Positions 1 through 9,763 of a DNA stretch of 64,000 nt are shown one piece after another. Numbering within the stretch: the first letter of the stretch is position 1; the number at the start of each line of letters is the position of its first letter. Origin of the DNA: Aquatica leii (taxonomy: Eukaryota; Arthropoda; Insecta; Coleoptera; Lampyridae); contig CM069432.1 of the NCBI GenBank assembly GCA_035610365.1, forward strand, positions 16,058,001 to 16,122,000, in the 5' to 3' direction. A model generated the notes under the pieces. It was not told the origin of the DNA, searched no databases, and saw nothing but the letters and a program-made list of their open reading frames with translations. The position numbers and the translations under genes were made by a program.

Positions 1-295
1 ATCTTTGGTACAAATGTATTTTATACAAATATAATCATATGAAAACTCGATGTACCAAAGTTACCCCGACAGCAGGGGTTACTTAAGGACAACTTTTAGG
101 CCCATTATCTCTATTTAGGGAAAAAATAAAAAATCATTTTTGTACATTTTATCCAGTCAGTGTTGGTGTCTTAAATAATGCTAATTACCGTTAATTATTT
201 AATGCGGTTATGATTTTATGATGAAAAACCTATTAAAATCGTACCAAAGTTACTCCGCTAATCGGATTCAGAATCACCATAGATATTTTCCACTC
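1..295. repeat. Flank with GTACCAAAG repeats
   Basis: No coding signal. The 9-mer GTACCAAAG occurs at about 51-59 and 241-249, each followed by a related TTACYCCG stretch, and a reverse copy (TTTGGTAC) lies at 5-12. They may be subterminal repeats of the decayed transposon whose minus-strand ORF ends at 296. No matching right terminus was found. Confidence 0.3.
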
Positions 296-1226
296 CTATT
301 GGTCTTCACCTTCATAGTCAATTTCATTGGCAGTAGTTTTGTCACCAACACTAGTATAGTAGTTGTGATAAACTTTAGGAATATATGGAAGCAAAACCAT
401 CAATTTTGCCAACTTTTTTGCATTAATAGGAACTAGAGCTACATACTTCTTTTCTAATGCATTGAGCTCTTGTATAATTTGTATTTTGTGACATCTCTTC
501 CCAATGTTGACTGCCATCAATTTTTTGTTAAAAAAATGCTTAAGGAACATTGTATTATGATGACTTTTCTCGAACCCGAAGCACCGTACTTTGGAAAAAT
601 CCACATTTTCTTTTTCGTAAGTCAACTGTTTTTTGCTTAGTGATTTACTAATTTTTTCAAAAGAAAAAAATCATCCTGATTCATTCTGCATACTGTAAAT
701 GAATTTTGAATTTCGAATCTTTAACAGCTTCCACCCAACATCCAAGAGAGTAAACTTGTCCCAAGAATTTTTGATGCTTTTCAATTGCAAAATCGCGATC
801 GCATGCCAAGTGGGTGTGCCCAGCGACAAGAAATCTATGTTTAATAGATTTGTATGCTTTATTTCTTACTAGGTAAAGCCATAATGCCATAATGGTTCAA
901 TTTTTATTTTGGCCACCACAGTTATCAGTAAATACCAATAGGTTCTTGCTGGGAGTGGGAAAATTCTCCTTGATAAATTTGAGAAGGCAGCTGACAATTT
1001 CATCGGAGCCCCGTTTCACGACATCTTCTGTCCACATATTCATAATTTTTTTTCTAGTTTTACTATCATAAATTCTTAAATTATACATCCAGATTTTTCG
1101 TAAGTAGAAAGCTTTACCTACTGTAAGCTGAGGAATTGGCAACGCTTGTTGTAAATCAAAGCATATAACTTCCAAGTCATTTTCATTTTTAGACCTTTGG
1201 ATTTCATTCTTCATGTTTGCTTGCAT
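296..1226 (-). pseudogene. DDE-like transposase C-terminal half (DUF7869 type), broken
   Basis: This is the catalytic-like half of a transposon-derived protein. Three open pieces (1226-897, 890-681, 625-296) follow each other on the minus strand. The first ends in TDNCGGQNKN, a motif typical of the insect DUF7869-type family. The second carries HTHLACDRDFAIEKHQK, the usual downstream GH..L.CDRDFA..E motif. A stop and frame changes separate the pieces, so no intact protein is possible. A role as an RNase-H-fold DDE recombinase is inferred from the family; the assignment is from motif memory, without a search. Confidence 0.5.
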
Positions 1227-1283
1227 TCCTTCTGTTCGCTTTTAGCGCAGTTCTAAATTTGTTTTAATTTCCTTCAATTTATT

Positions 1284-1817
1284 CTAATCACCTTTGTGGG
1301 TATCAAGCAAAATATTATATTCATTACACGTTGTACACGTGTCGCTCTTAGGGATCTTAAACCCAATATTGTATTCAGGACAAAAGATTCTGCGATATCT
1401 GTCTTCCTTTGCGGGAATAATGTTCCGTTCTTGACACCAAGGAATATAGTATTTTTTATATAGAGAAGATATAGATATATCGTGATCAATGTAGCACTTT
1501 TGTGGGTTACGTTCTCTACTATAATGACTCCGATATTTCGGAATGGCATTAATGTGCTCATGAATAGACTGGATAGTTTCTTCCAATAACCTGTTTTTCC
1601 GGTTCTTGTGTCTTCCGCGGCCATCGCTTTTTGGTGTGTGAAGTCCTTGGTTTATCTGGGTACAGATATTATAAACTCGTCTTTTTGAATTTTGTAAACC
1701 ATGAATAGACAAGAACTCTTGTTTGCAAACTTCTTGGTCTTTTCCGTTAATTTTTACAAAGTACTTAAACGTAGTAGATCTTGAACATGTCTGCCTTTTG
1801 GTTTTCTTTGGGTACAT
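1284..1817 (-). pseudogene. DUF7869-type transposon protein, middle segment
   Basis: A 177-codon open stretch continuing the protein of 296-1226. Family-like features are visible in order: a KDQEVCKQEFLSIHGL segment near residue 30, then ESHY-like SHYSRERN, CYIDHDISISSLYKKYY near residue 105, RYRRIFCPEYNIGF, and a Cys pair (CTTC) near residue 163. The start is not genuine: similarity should continue upstream into 1889-2104, but a stop and a frame change lie between. A one-frame shadow overlaps at 1274-1624. Confidence 0.5.
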
Positions 1818-1888
1818 TCGCTTTTTGTCGATACTCTTTATTGTGATAAAAATAAATAAGCGTTTGGTTTATCAAATGTTTCTAGGTT

Positions 1889-2645
1889 CTAGAATGATTT
1901 AAAAATAGTCATTTCTACTCCTTGCAGTAATTCTCTGCATTTTTTCTTGCATTTACATGGCGGTCGTAAAGTTCTTGGCATTTGAGTCTTCCCTTTTGTA
2001 GTGGTATATCCATGTCTAAGATTTCGTCTATGTTGGGCCTTAACTTTTTTTCTGCATTCTGTGTTGATTTGCCTTTTCCTGGCGGCCTTCTTTTTTTCCG
2101 GCAATTGGATAAATCCTCTAGTAGCATCTTCATTCTGATATAAAAAAATAATCGATTACCTTTTTTACTAGATCCTTTCACCAAACCGAAATTAATACAT
2201 TTGCATGCAAAAAGGTAACAAGCCACAAGTCATATAATATAACCTTTTTCTGTCCAAATATCTTACACTTTTTTTTAGAATAGTACGTAAGGAGTACGTT
2301 TGATTAATTGAAGTGATGGAAATAAATGCTTAAAAGATATTCTAATATACATTAAACAGTCAAAACTAAAAATTTTTAAGCTTTCAAAACCATTTAACAT
2401 TTTGGTTAAAAAAGTAACAAGCCACGTTATATGCTGTTTACCTCTGAGGTGAAAACACTGCTGTTATCGCTGCTGCTACTCAAATTATTAAAATAATCAT
2501 TATCTCTTACACTATCATCCGTTTCACTCAAATTATCACTTTTGTCACTGTTTTGATCATAAATAAACAATTTTCGCTTGACCGCACTATCTCTGTTGCT
2601 CGCCATGATGAAAATGCGTGGCTTATTCCGTTCTTCCGTCGACAT
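1889..2645 (-). pseudogene. DUF7869-type transposon protein, N-terminal exons
   Basis: The piece at 2645-2427 opens with an acidic Ser/Asp-rich N-terminus. It runs into a plausible donor (GAG|GTAAAC near 2441). A polypyrimidine-rich acceptor (TATATCAG) near 2140 leads to an exon rich in Lys/Arg, whose frame 2104-1889 holds RRNLRHGYTTTKGK and a Cys cluster (CKCKKKC) usual before the catalytic region of this family. It ends in a stop at 1889, where the family would continue. The overlapping frame 2226-1915 is a shadow. Splicing is inferred from consensus only. Confidence 0.4.
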
Positions 2646-2779
2646 CAGACAGCATTCACTCTTAACCGAAGAACGTAACTAAACAATGGTAAAGTAGTTT
2701 ATCCTCCTGTTTGTTAGGTTGTAATTAGTATTAGATCTTGTCTTCTTTAGGAGGGGCAATAAAAACCACTCTAAACTAT

Positions 2780-2825
2780 TTTTATGGCTACGTTTCGTGC
2801 CTCTAGTGTGCACTTCTTCAGGCCA
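2780..2825. repeat. Dispersed GGCTACGTTTCG...CTTCAGGCC motif
   Basis: A short block, GGCTACGTTTCGTGCCTCTA then GTGCACTTCTTCAGGCC. It recurs in diverged form inside the MITE at about 48890-48930 (GGCTACATTTCGTTGGCTA ... ACTTCATCAGGCC). Such blocks are common in insect repeats. It is the only recognisable thing between the DUF7869 remnant and the hAT remnant. Confidence 0.4.
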
Positions 2826-2931
2826 CTGAAAAATTTATTTACGGTAAGTGAACAACATTACACACGTAACAACTAACTGAATTTGTTTAACAGGTACAAC
2901 ATAAAGACAAAAAAACTTACAAGAAAAGGTT

Positions 2932-3237
2932 ATGAGTGGAAACAGTCCACTGGTCCAACAAGCATACCGTCTGATATTATTAATACTTATTCTAGTTAAC
3001 ATAAAATTATTGTCAGTAGAATTAAAATTTAAATCTGTATACATACTTTGTATGTTGAAAACTGTGCGTAAAGTATGTAGACTTTTTAAATGTTTATCGC
3101 TAGTATATCTTGTCGCATCATCTGATGAAACTATTTTGGTTGATTCCAAATTGTTGAAATTGGATTATTATTCAGATATTTCTTTTAGTTTGGGACCACA
3201 ATTAATAAGATTAAAAATGTGTTTTTTAATTCAATTA
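2932..3237 (+). pseudogene. ORF fragment upstream of the piggyBac insertion (possible hAT part)
   Basis: An open + frame that runs straight into the left TTAA of the piggyBac element. No hAT motif is recognisable in it. If the piggyBac element and one TTAA are removed, its reading phase joins the hAT C-terminal fragment at 5794-6002 exactly (2,555 nt removed; frame 1 before, frame 0 after). This suggests one pre-insertion ORF. The opposite strand is also open over 2835-3149, so the coding strand is not certain. Confidence 0.3.
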
Positions 3238-3370
3238 ACCCATTAATGGCCAAGCATTGAAAAAATTTTTTTATTTATTTTTTATTGCTAAACTTAGCTT
3301 AGAGTACATAAATTAAGATATATAAACAGAAAATAATAAAAAAAAGTAATTTAGTCACCCGCTATAAAAT

Positions 3371-3397
3371 GTTGCGTATACGCAACAATGGCCGTTA
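3371..3397. repeat. piggyBac subterminal palindrome, left
   Basis: GTTGCGTATACGCAAC at 3371-3386 is a perfect 16-bp palindrome followed by AATGGCCGTTA. Almost the same string (GTTGCGTATACGCACC then AATGGCCGTTA) sits at 5758-5784 against the right terminus. A variant, ATGCGTAAACGCAAC, lies at 5419-5433. Position and repetition suggest transposase-binding sites (inference). Confidence 0.6.
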
Positions 3398-3416
3398 GGA
3401 GTATACTATTGCAGTA

Positions 3417-5265
3417 TCACTGCGAGTGAAACGCCGCGAAACAATGCGAATGTAAGTGTACTTGGCATTTTTTGCACATGTAAATTGTTTGGCTCTTGCA
3501 TTGCCTACATCTTTTTCTTGCCTTTTGCGAATGCTCAATAATCACATGACCAACATTATCAGTCACCATTTCCTTAGGAAGATTGGCTTGTGAAGGTCTT
3601 CCTTTATTTATTTGTGCTTCTCTAGCATGAATATTTAAATTCGAATTAGTATAATTGTCGCATTTTATCAGAGCTAATGCTAAACTTGATCGAAAATCGA
3701 GTTGTGTGATTTTGTCATCATTAGCTAATCTATATATTCGCCAGGAATTTACTATTACACTATCAACCACATTAGTAAAAAGAGGCCACCACCACTTTTT
3801 ACCTCTGACTTTGATTCGGTAATTTGCTATACCGTTATCGTGGAGGTCGACCCCTCCCATAAATTTATTATATTCATTGATTACGTTAGGTTGCGTAATG
3901 TGGACTTCTTTCCTTTCTTTTCTATTGTACCTTTTGGCTAATGTTTCCGGTTGTATCTGACAGTTGTTTGTTATAACCGTCACCACAGAATTGTCATTCC
4001 AGCGAACGACACACACTTCGCTGTTTGAGTCAAAGCAATAATCATATGAACCTCTTTGCATTTTTTTTACAGATTTTGTAATTTCAAGTGGACATTTTTC
4101 TATTCGATTGTCTCGAATTGTTCCAGTTGCAAACGTACCGGTTTCATGCAGAGTATGAAATAGCTTGTAGGAAGAAAAAAAATTGTCAAAGAACACTCTA
4201 TGATTTGATTTATGCTGTACTACAGAAAGCAAATCTAGTACATACAACATCAGCTCCTAATCCTAATTCTGATTTCTCTGTTCGAGCACCACCATAAGGA
4301 ATAAATTGAAACAAATATCCATCGGCCGAACAGAGACACCATAATTTAAATCCAAAACGTACAGGCTTTCCTTTTATAAACATTTTGGCTGAATGCCGTT
4401 CAAAGTAAGGAACCATTTCTTCATCGATGGATAAATTGTGAGCAAATATTCCAAATTGTAAATCTTTTAAATTTATGATATCAAATAAAGTGCGAAGTTT
4501 AGAAAATTTATCTTCTTTACGTAATTGACAGTTATCTGCAACATGTAGATTTTTCTTTATATTGCGAAATCTATTTCTACTCATGCATTGTTTAACTAAA
4601 TGTATTCCCTTGTCTTCGTCTCTGCTCCAATACATATCAAGTTGAGGTAATGTGTGGTAACCTGTTAGGATCATTATTCCTACGAATTTTTTCAGTTCAT
4701 CTTTTTCCATGTTGAAGTCATGTCTATTATTGTCGTGCGCGTATTTAACGGAAAAATTAGTGATTAAATTCCAGACGTCATCATCAAAACAAAGATAAAA
4801 CACTTCTAAAGGAGTCTTTCCACCAACATGATCTTTTATTTCTTGAATGTGTTCATGTTCGGTAGACATTGGTGTATTGGTGTAAACCGGGTTTACTTTT
4901 TTCCAATTTGGAGTATACACAACTTTTTGTTTTTTTTTACTATGTAAAAGAGGATGTTCCAAGTTTTCCTGATCTTCATATTCTTCATTGTCAGGTGCCG
5001 ACATTATTTCAAATGTACCCACAATATCACCAGGTGTATCGTCAGCTGAAGTACAATAATAAAAACATTTTGATAAATGTACGAATTAACTATTTTTACC
5101 TGTTAATAAATTGTCATCAATTTGCTCCTCATCTGTCAAGTCATCGACTTCGGGAGGGATAATGACGCAATCGATATTGTTATTTGTAATTTTTTCTATT
5201 TCTGATTCTAACTCTTGAATAGTTAGTGGCCTATTTCGATCGTAATTCAGCTTACAATTAGACAT
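3417..5265 (-). pseudogene. piggyBac transposase, spliced, one frameshift
   Basis: Cut-and-paste recombinase with an RNase-H-like DDE fold, acting in the nucleus. Exon 1 starts at the ATG at 5265 (MSNCKLNYDRN) and ends at 5100. A 54-nt intron (donor GTAAAA at 5099, acceptor TTCAG ending at 5046) rejoins the frame cleanly in an acidic linker typical of the family. Catalytic aspartates are visible in LSIDEEMVPYF, FFDNFFSS and MGGVDLHDN, followed by the Trp/Lys-rich KWWWPLF segment. A C-terminal Cys/His zinc-binding tail (CRQCKSQTIYMCKKC) closes it. A frameshift near 4245, between the first and second aspartates, breaks the ORF (5022-4210 and 4250-3417). Confidence 0.88.
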
Positions 5266-5793
5266 TATAATAAGCAATAACAATTCACTATACAAACAGG
5301 TTTCACGACAATAAACTAATCCAAAACAAAATTAAAACCAATATGAATAACAATTACAACGGACCACTGTAAACCAAAAGTCTGACAAATTGTGCCCGCG
5401 TTGCACATTCAGCCAATGATGCGTAAACGCAACATTATCTTTAGCATGTGTTATATCTAAGCCATTTCTTAAAAGTCTAATTTTAGATCTGCAGGTACTT
5501 TCAATGACCCTTCAAGTAAAACGTCACCAGATAATTTATTACCTAGGGTCAATATTACAGTAAATACAAATAATGTAAAAAAACGCTACGACACAGTTAA
5601 TAATTCGTTAAATTGAGAAAAATATATCATTGCAGTGTAAAATAAAAACAAAAATAAAAAAATAGGATAATTTGTATTAAAAGGTTTGTTATGAAATCAG
5701 ATATATTCAAGCACTTTAAAACTATTTATACTCTATATAAAAAAAATAATACGTAATGTTGCGTATACGCACCAATGGCCGTTAATGGGTTAA

Positions 5794-6002
5794 AACAAAT
5801 TACTTCTATACGCAAAGTTGCTGAATTACTCTTAATTCATACCCCAGTCTCTCCCAAAAGATATTTACAAAGCAGTATGTCTCAATCACGTCTTAGCTCT
5901 TTAGCCACAATATCAATTAAAAAACCAATTGCTGGTCAACTTGATCTGGGTGAATTAGTTGACCGATTAACAGTTTTAAGATTTGTAAATGTCTTAATGT
6001 AG
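5794..6002 (+). pseudogene. hAT transposase C-terminal dimerisation region fragment
   Basis: The frame contains RYLQSSMSQSRLSSLATISI, a close match in layout to the hATC dimerisation segment (Y-L-R-S-x-M-S-Q-x-R-L-x-x-L-A). The last part (LDLGELVDRLTVLRF) fits the usual end of such proteins. The stop is at 6000-6002. Only this tail is recognisable; N-terminal BED and catalytic regions are absent. The piggyBac element separates it from the open frame at 2932-3237. Confidence 0.6.
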
Positions 6003-6205
6003 TTTATAACATAATCATGTATAATTAATTCTATATTACTGTGTGAATATGTCATATATTTAACATTTTTAAATCAATTGTCATTAAATAATGTTTAACA
6101 TTGAAATTAAAAAATAAAGACTAGAAAATTTAGAATTTTATTGAAACATTTTTGAGAAAAAAAGGAGGAGCACAGATCATATTTGCTCCAGGGCGCTGTA
6201 TATGT

Positions 6206-6218
6206 AGCTACGCCTCTG
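6206..6218 (+). repeat. hAT right terminus (AGCTACGCCTCTG)
   Basis: In reverse this reads CAGAGGCGTAGCT, matching the common CAGNGGCGTAGC start of hAT inverted repeats. It lies about 200 bp after the hATC fragment and the polyadenylation-like AATAAA near 6113. The next 8 bp (AATTTAAA) would be the target duplication, but no matching left terminus was found. Confidence 0.5.
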
Positions 6219-8048
6219 AATTTAAATAATGTAGCGCAAGTTGCAAATGAACTTTGTTAACGTTTCCGAGGATCCGACTACGGCAAAAAATTAATTAATT
6301 TGATGCTAAACAGGTTAACGACATATATATGAAATATTAATTGTAATGTTTTATGTATTAAATAAACATATTTCTATAAAAAAACTATTAAGTAATAACA
6401 GAAGCGATTAGGTATTAATCTACTTAAAACTTGTTTAAATTTAGTTCAGTTTAAAACGATGATTTAAATTAGTCGACATTACTACAAAAAACGATTTTTT
6501 CAGTTTATATAACGATAAAGTAAATCGTTATTTCACAAAAAATGTAAATAGTATTCATTTTAGAATCTGAAGGTCGTTTTGTGCTAAAGAACGGAACGAT
6601 ATGGTTTTTTATTTAATTGATCATTTGACGTGTTTATACAATCCACTAATAAAATGATTTAATTCATTATGCATAGTAATTGCAAATATGTTATGAATAC
6701 ACTAGTAATGATAATAGTATTAGTAGAAGATTATATCTGTAATAAAAAAAAATCTAGAATTAATAGCTTGCATAAGATATAAATTTTCTAAAATACACTT
6801 TTTAAATATTAAATACATTTAAAATTTTATAATAAATACCAATCTGGTATTTCTATTATTTCTTTAGCTAGACAGGTAATAAAATTACAATGGTTTATTT
6901 GCTTTAAGCTTCTAATAGGAAACACCCCATACCATTCGAATATGAATAAGTCCGATCTTAAGCGGTCATTTTGGTTGAAGTCGATTGTACGATTTAAAAA
7001 TTTTTACTATAGTTTATTTTTATACAACTTTATAAAGTGTAAAATAAAATCAGATATTGGGAAGAAAAAAATATCGAAGATAATCAAGCAATTAGTCTTG
7101 AAACACTTGAAATTAACAGTAAGCATTCAATCTGAATAGTTTCTGATTACGATTACTTTTACCTCGATGGCCTTTGGTCTTGTTAATTTGTGATGCGTCT
7201 TTTTTCATAATCTATAATAAATGTTTAACAAAATCTAGAAAAATCTGCTGGTAATTTGTTTTTTACATCTACTGAATTGTTCAAGAAATTTATTCAATAT
7301 TAAAATTTGTTTTTTTAATTTGTTGTAGTTTGCTAATTTTTAAAATTATAAGTTAACAATCAAATCAGTTTCGGTTAATTTTTATGAATCCTCAGCTGCT
7401 TTCACTAAAATTAACTTTATTCGTTAGTTTATTAAGTACATAATTAAAATTATTCTTATAAAAACTTAAAAAAAAATTGTCAATAGATTTGCGGAGTTTT
7501 CTTATGTGTCAAGCAAAACGTTAGTGATATTGCTTGTCTTTGTACGTGGCGTAACATTTTGACACACGACAAAAAATAACGAAAAACTTTTAATTTTGAA
7601 TTTTATTTTCCTTAACGTAACTACTTAATAATAACCATTTTATAAAAAACCATTATAAAACCGTATAGAATAAAGAATAAATAATACATTTGTGTGCACT
7701 AAACTAGAACTATGAAAACGTTTTCATTGCTGTAAGCAATTTAATTAAGTTTCATGAAAATACATTTATATTAAAACGTTTGTACTGGTTACAATTTATA
7801 ATTTTAATAAAGAAATAAAAGTAAGTAATAATAACAATTTAATAGTTAATTATATCAACCAAATGAACCCAGCTTAAGCGTACAATTATTATTAATTTTA
7901 TTCCAGCTGCTATCACTGCTTCTTAAGCTTTCTATTGGTGGACGTGTAAAGATAACAATAGTTAAGATTCGAAACTTTGCTATGAAACGGCTGCTTACCT
8001 TCCAATACAGTGCCGTGTTGAGATTGCGAATATCTACAAAACGTAAAG
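6219..8048. other. AT-rich intergenic, nothing recognised
   Basis: Long A/T runs and only short chance ORFs (for example 6942-7139 +). No transposase, RNA gene or repeat end was identified. The last bases form the left target duplication of the Penelope-like insertion. Confidence 0.6.
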
Positions 8049-8061
8049 TGTGATAAAGAAT

Positions 8062-8215
8062 GTGGCACTGTTTTTCGGGTGTTGCCGCACAAAACTTTTA
8101 CTCAACGTTTCGCTGATCATGCTGTCAGCTTCTTCAGAAGGTTTCTAAAGATTGATGTTATCGTCTTGCGTTCCTCGTTATATACTGTCTTTCGGCTCCC
8201 TTTCGCTGATCTGTG
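8062..8215 (-). repeat. Penelope terminal repeat (left arm)
   Basis: About 155 bp that read, in reverse, almost the same as 9548-9715. Shared blocks include CAAAACTTTTACT, GTTTCGCTGAT, GCTGTCAGCTT and GTTATCGTCTTGCGTTC. It follows the RT fragment on the minus strand. Confidence 0.75.
8100..8145 (-). ncRNA. Hammerhead-ribozyme-like core (candidate)
   Basis: On the minus strand CTGAAGA (8137-8131) fits the hammerhead CUGANGA box. A stem-loop AGCTGA...TCAGC follows, then GAAAC (8111-8107), as expected for the second core box. Penelope-like terminal repeats are known to encode minimal hammerheads. I did not confirm stem III or the NUH cleavage site, so activity is unproven. Confidence 0.5.
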
Positions 8216-8220
8216 TCCGT

Positions 8221-9048
8221 TCAGGTCTGTTGAGTTGCGTTCATAGACGTCTGGTGACTTCTTGCATTTTTTTCACGCAGCGTAAATCTCCAAGTGTTGC
8301 TTAATCTGTATTCATCCTCACGGTCGAAATAGTTGGTTTCCTCCGGTTCACTAATTTTCTCTGCTGTTCTTAGAAGTGTGTTAATAAGGGATCTTTTATG
8401 TTGTGGATGGTGATGAGAGGATGCGTGTAGATACCAGTCTGTATTTGTTTTCTTGCGGTATGCGCTATGACTTATCCTGTTGTTGTCCGTGCGTGTTACC
8501 ACAACGTCTAGAAAAGACAGCATTTTGTTCTTTTCAATCACCATACTTCCCGTATGTGAAGCCATACGGCAAAAGTGTCGTTTACGTATCTGTACCAGCA
8601 TTTCGGTTTGCTGTCGCTTGAGTTGATAGCCTCTTGTTCAAAAGCTTCCATGAAGATGGTGGCTATTGTTGTTGACAGTAGTGATTCCATTGCGCCGTTC
8701 TTTTGTTCATAGAACTCGCCATTCTACAGGAAGTAGGTTGACGTTAAACAGAGTCTGACCAAGTCGATCAAATCTTCTTGTAAACTTTGTGGCACTAGTT
8801 GTTGTCTAATAATCTCTAATGTTTCTTCTACTGGTACATTGGTGAAAAGTGACTCTACGTCAAAATTTACTAGTATGTCACTAGTAGTACCTCAAGTTCT
8901 TAGAGAATCTCGGCGAAATCTTCGGAATTCTTAACGTAGCTGGTTGTCTGTTCGGTATGCTACTGTATTCTTCTAGCTGAGTATTTTTCTAACTCGTAAG
9001 TCGGTGATCCACAGATACTGACGATAGTTCTTAGAGGGTTTACGTTTT
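8221..9048 (-). pseudogene. Penelope-like reverse transcriptase fragment
   Basis: Minus-strand pieces give the order expected for a Penelope RT: NPLRTIVSICGSPTYELEKY (9045-8980), a motif-A-like VNFDVESLFTNVPVEET (about 8872-8822), a motif-B-like segment ending in FMEAFEQEAI, then YRYVND. The last occupies 8588-8577, where the family has YVDD, so the catalytic pair is mutated. The ORF 8601-8221 continues with FLDVVVTR and HASSHHHPQHKRSLI. Several frame changes and stops are present. No endonuclease follows; the terminal repeat comes directly after the stop. Confidence 0.8.
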
Positions 9049-9060
9049 TATGAAATAATA

Positions 9061-9543
9061 AAAAATGGCTACAATAGAAAATTAATAAGACCACAGAAGA
9101 AAAAGGAGAAGCAAGCTGAGGTTGCTGCAGAGACACCGTCAGAAACATATGCTTACTTACCCTATGTTGCCGGAGTCACTGACACTAAAGAGGGTACTAC
9201 ACCTTATAACACAGAAAAGAAAACAGATCAGCTCATACCACCTAACAAAGATCAACTTCCGAGACTACACACCAAGGGTATATACAAATTAGAGTGTATG
9301 TGCGGCAAGAGTTACATCGGCCAAAAAGGAAGAAGCATTCAGTGCAAGGTTAAAGAACATCAACGAGATGCTCAACTCAGACGCTCGGAAAAATCTGCAG
9401 TTGCGGAACATCTACATGAGAATGGAGTTCACCGGATTAATTACGGGAAGGTAAAGGTATTAGCAAGAAGCAAACGCTATCACCAGCAAATAATACTCGA
9501 ATCGCTGAAAATAATGAAAAATCCTAACAACTTTAATTCGTGA
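9061..9543 (+). pseudogene. Penelope-like linker and GIY-YIG endonuclease
   Basis: A 160-codon open frame with no genuine start because the copy is 5'-truncated. Residues 1-35 are a Lys-rich linker (NGYNRKLIRPQKKKEK), followed by LPYVAGVTD. The GIY-YIG nuclease begins near residue 78: GIYKLECMCGKSYIGQKGRS, where IY and YIG correspond to the namesake motif. It continues with an Arg/Lys-rich helix, SAVAEHLHENGVH, and the terminal ILESLKIMKNPNNFN segment with the metal-binding Glu. In these elements the nuclease nicks target DNA for target-primed reverse transcription. The domain itself looks intact. Confidence 0.85.
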
Positions 9544-9547
9544 AGAT

Positions 9548-9715
9548 AGATTCAGGTCACGGATCAGCAAAGCGGAACCAAAAGACGGTATATAACGCAG
9601 AACGCAAGACGATAACATTAATCTTTAGAAATCTTCTAAAAAAGCTGACAGCATCATCAGCGAAACATTAAGTAAAAGTTTTGTGACGCGTCAACACCTG
9701 AAAAACAGTGCTGCA
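9548..9715 (+). repeat. Penelope terminal repeat (right arm)
   Basis: Inverted partner of 8062-8215, right after the GIY-YIG stop. Here the first hammerhead box is CTAAAAA (9636-9642) instead of CTGAAGA, although GAAAC is kept at 9662-9666. This copy therefore should not self-cleave. Confidence 0.75.
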
Positions 9716-9763
9716 TTAAACAGCGGCCGTAAAAGCTTGCATTCTACTATTGTGATAAAGAAT

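Larger units (their letters stand above)
3235..5793 (-). mobile_element. piggyBac-family DNA transposon with TTAA duplication
   Basis: Both ends are defined. TTAA lies at 3235-3238 and 5790-5793. They are followed inward by 14-bp terminal inverted repeats CCCATTAATGGCCA (3239-3252) and, in reverse, CCCATTAACGGCCA (5776-5789), one mismatch. A transposase gene occupies the minus strand. TTAA targeting is diagnostic of piggyBac-type cut-and-paste elements. It inserted inside a hAT-type remnant. The transposase is frameshifted, so this copy is probably non-autonomous, although the termini look intact. Confidence 0.93.
8062..9750. mobile_element. Penelope-like element, two inverted 5'-truncated copies in one insertion
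   Basis: The 13-mer TGTGATAAAGAAT flanks the whole unit at 8049-8061 and 9751-9763, as a target-site duplication. Inside are two copies joined 5' to 5' near 9050-9060. The left copy is on the minus strand (RT, then terminal repeat) and the right copy is on the plus strand (linker, GIY-YIG, then terminal repeat). The terminal repeats form inverted arms at about 8062-8215 and 9548-9715. An inverted extra copy within one duplication is a known habit of Penelope-like elements. Confidence 0.82.

Noticed and set aside
2835..3149. Minus-strand 104-codon ORF opposite the hAT-flank frame
   Set aside because: No family motif; the opposite frame is in phase with the hATC fragment. Kept only as a caveat on strand.
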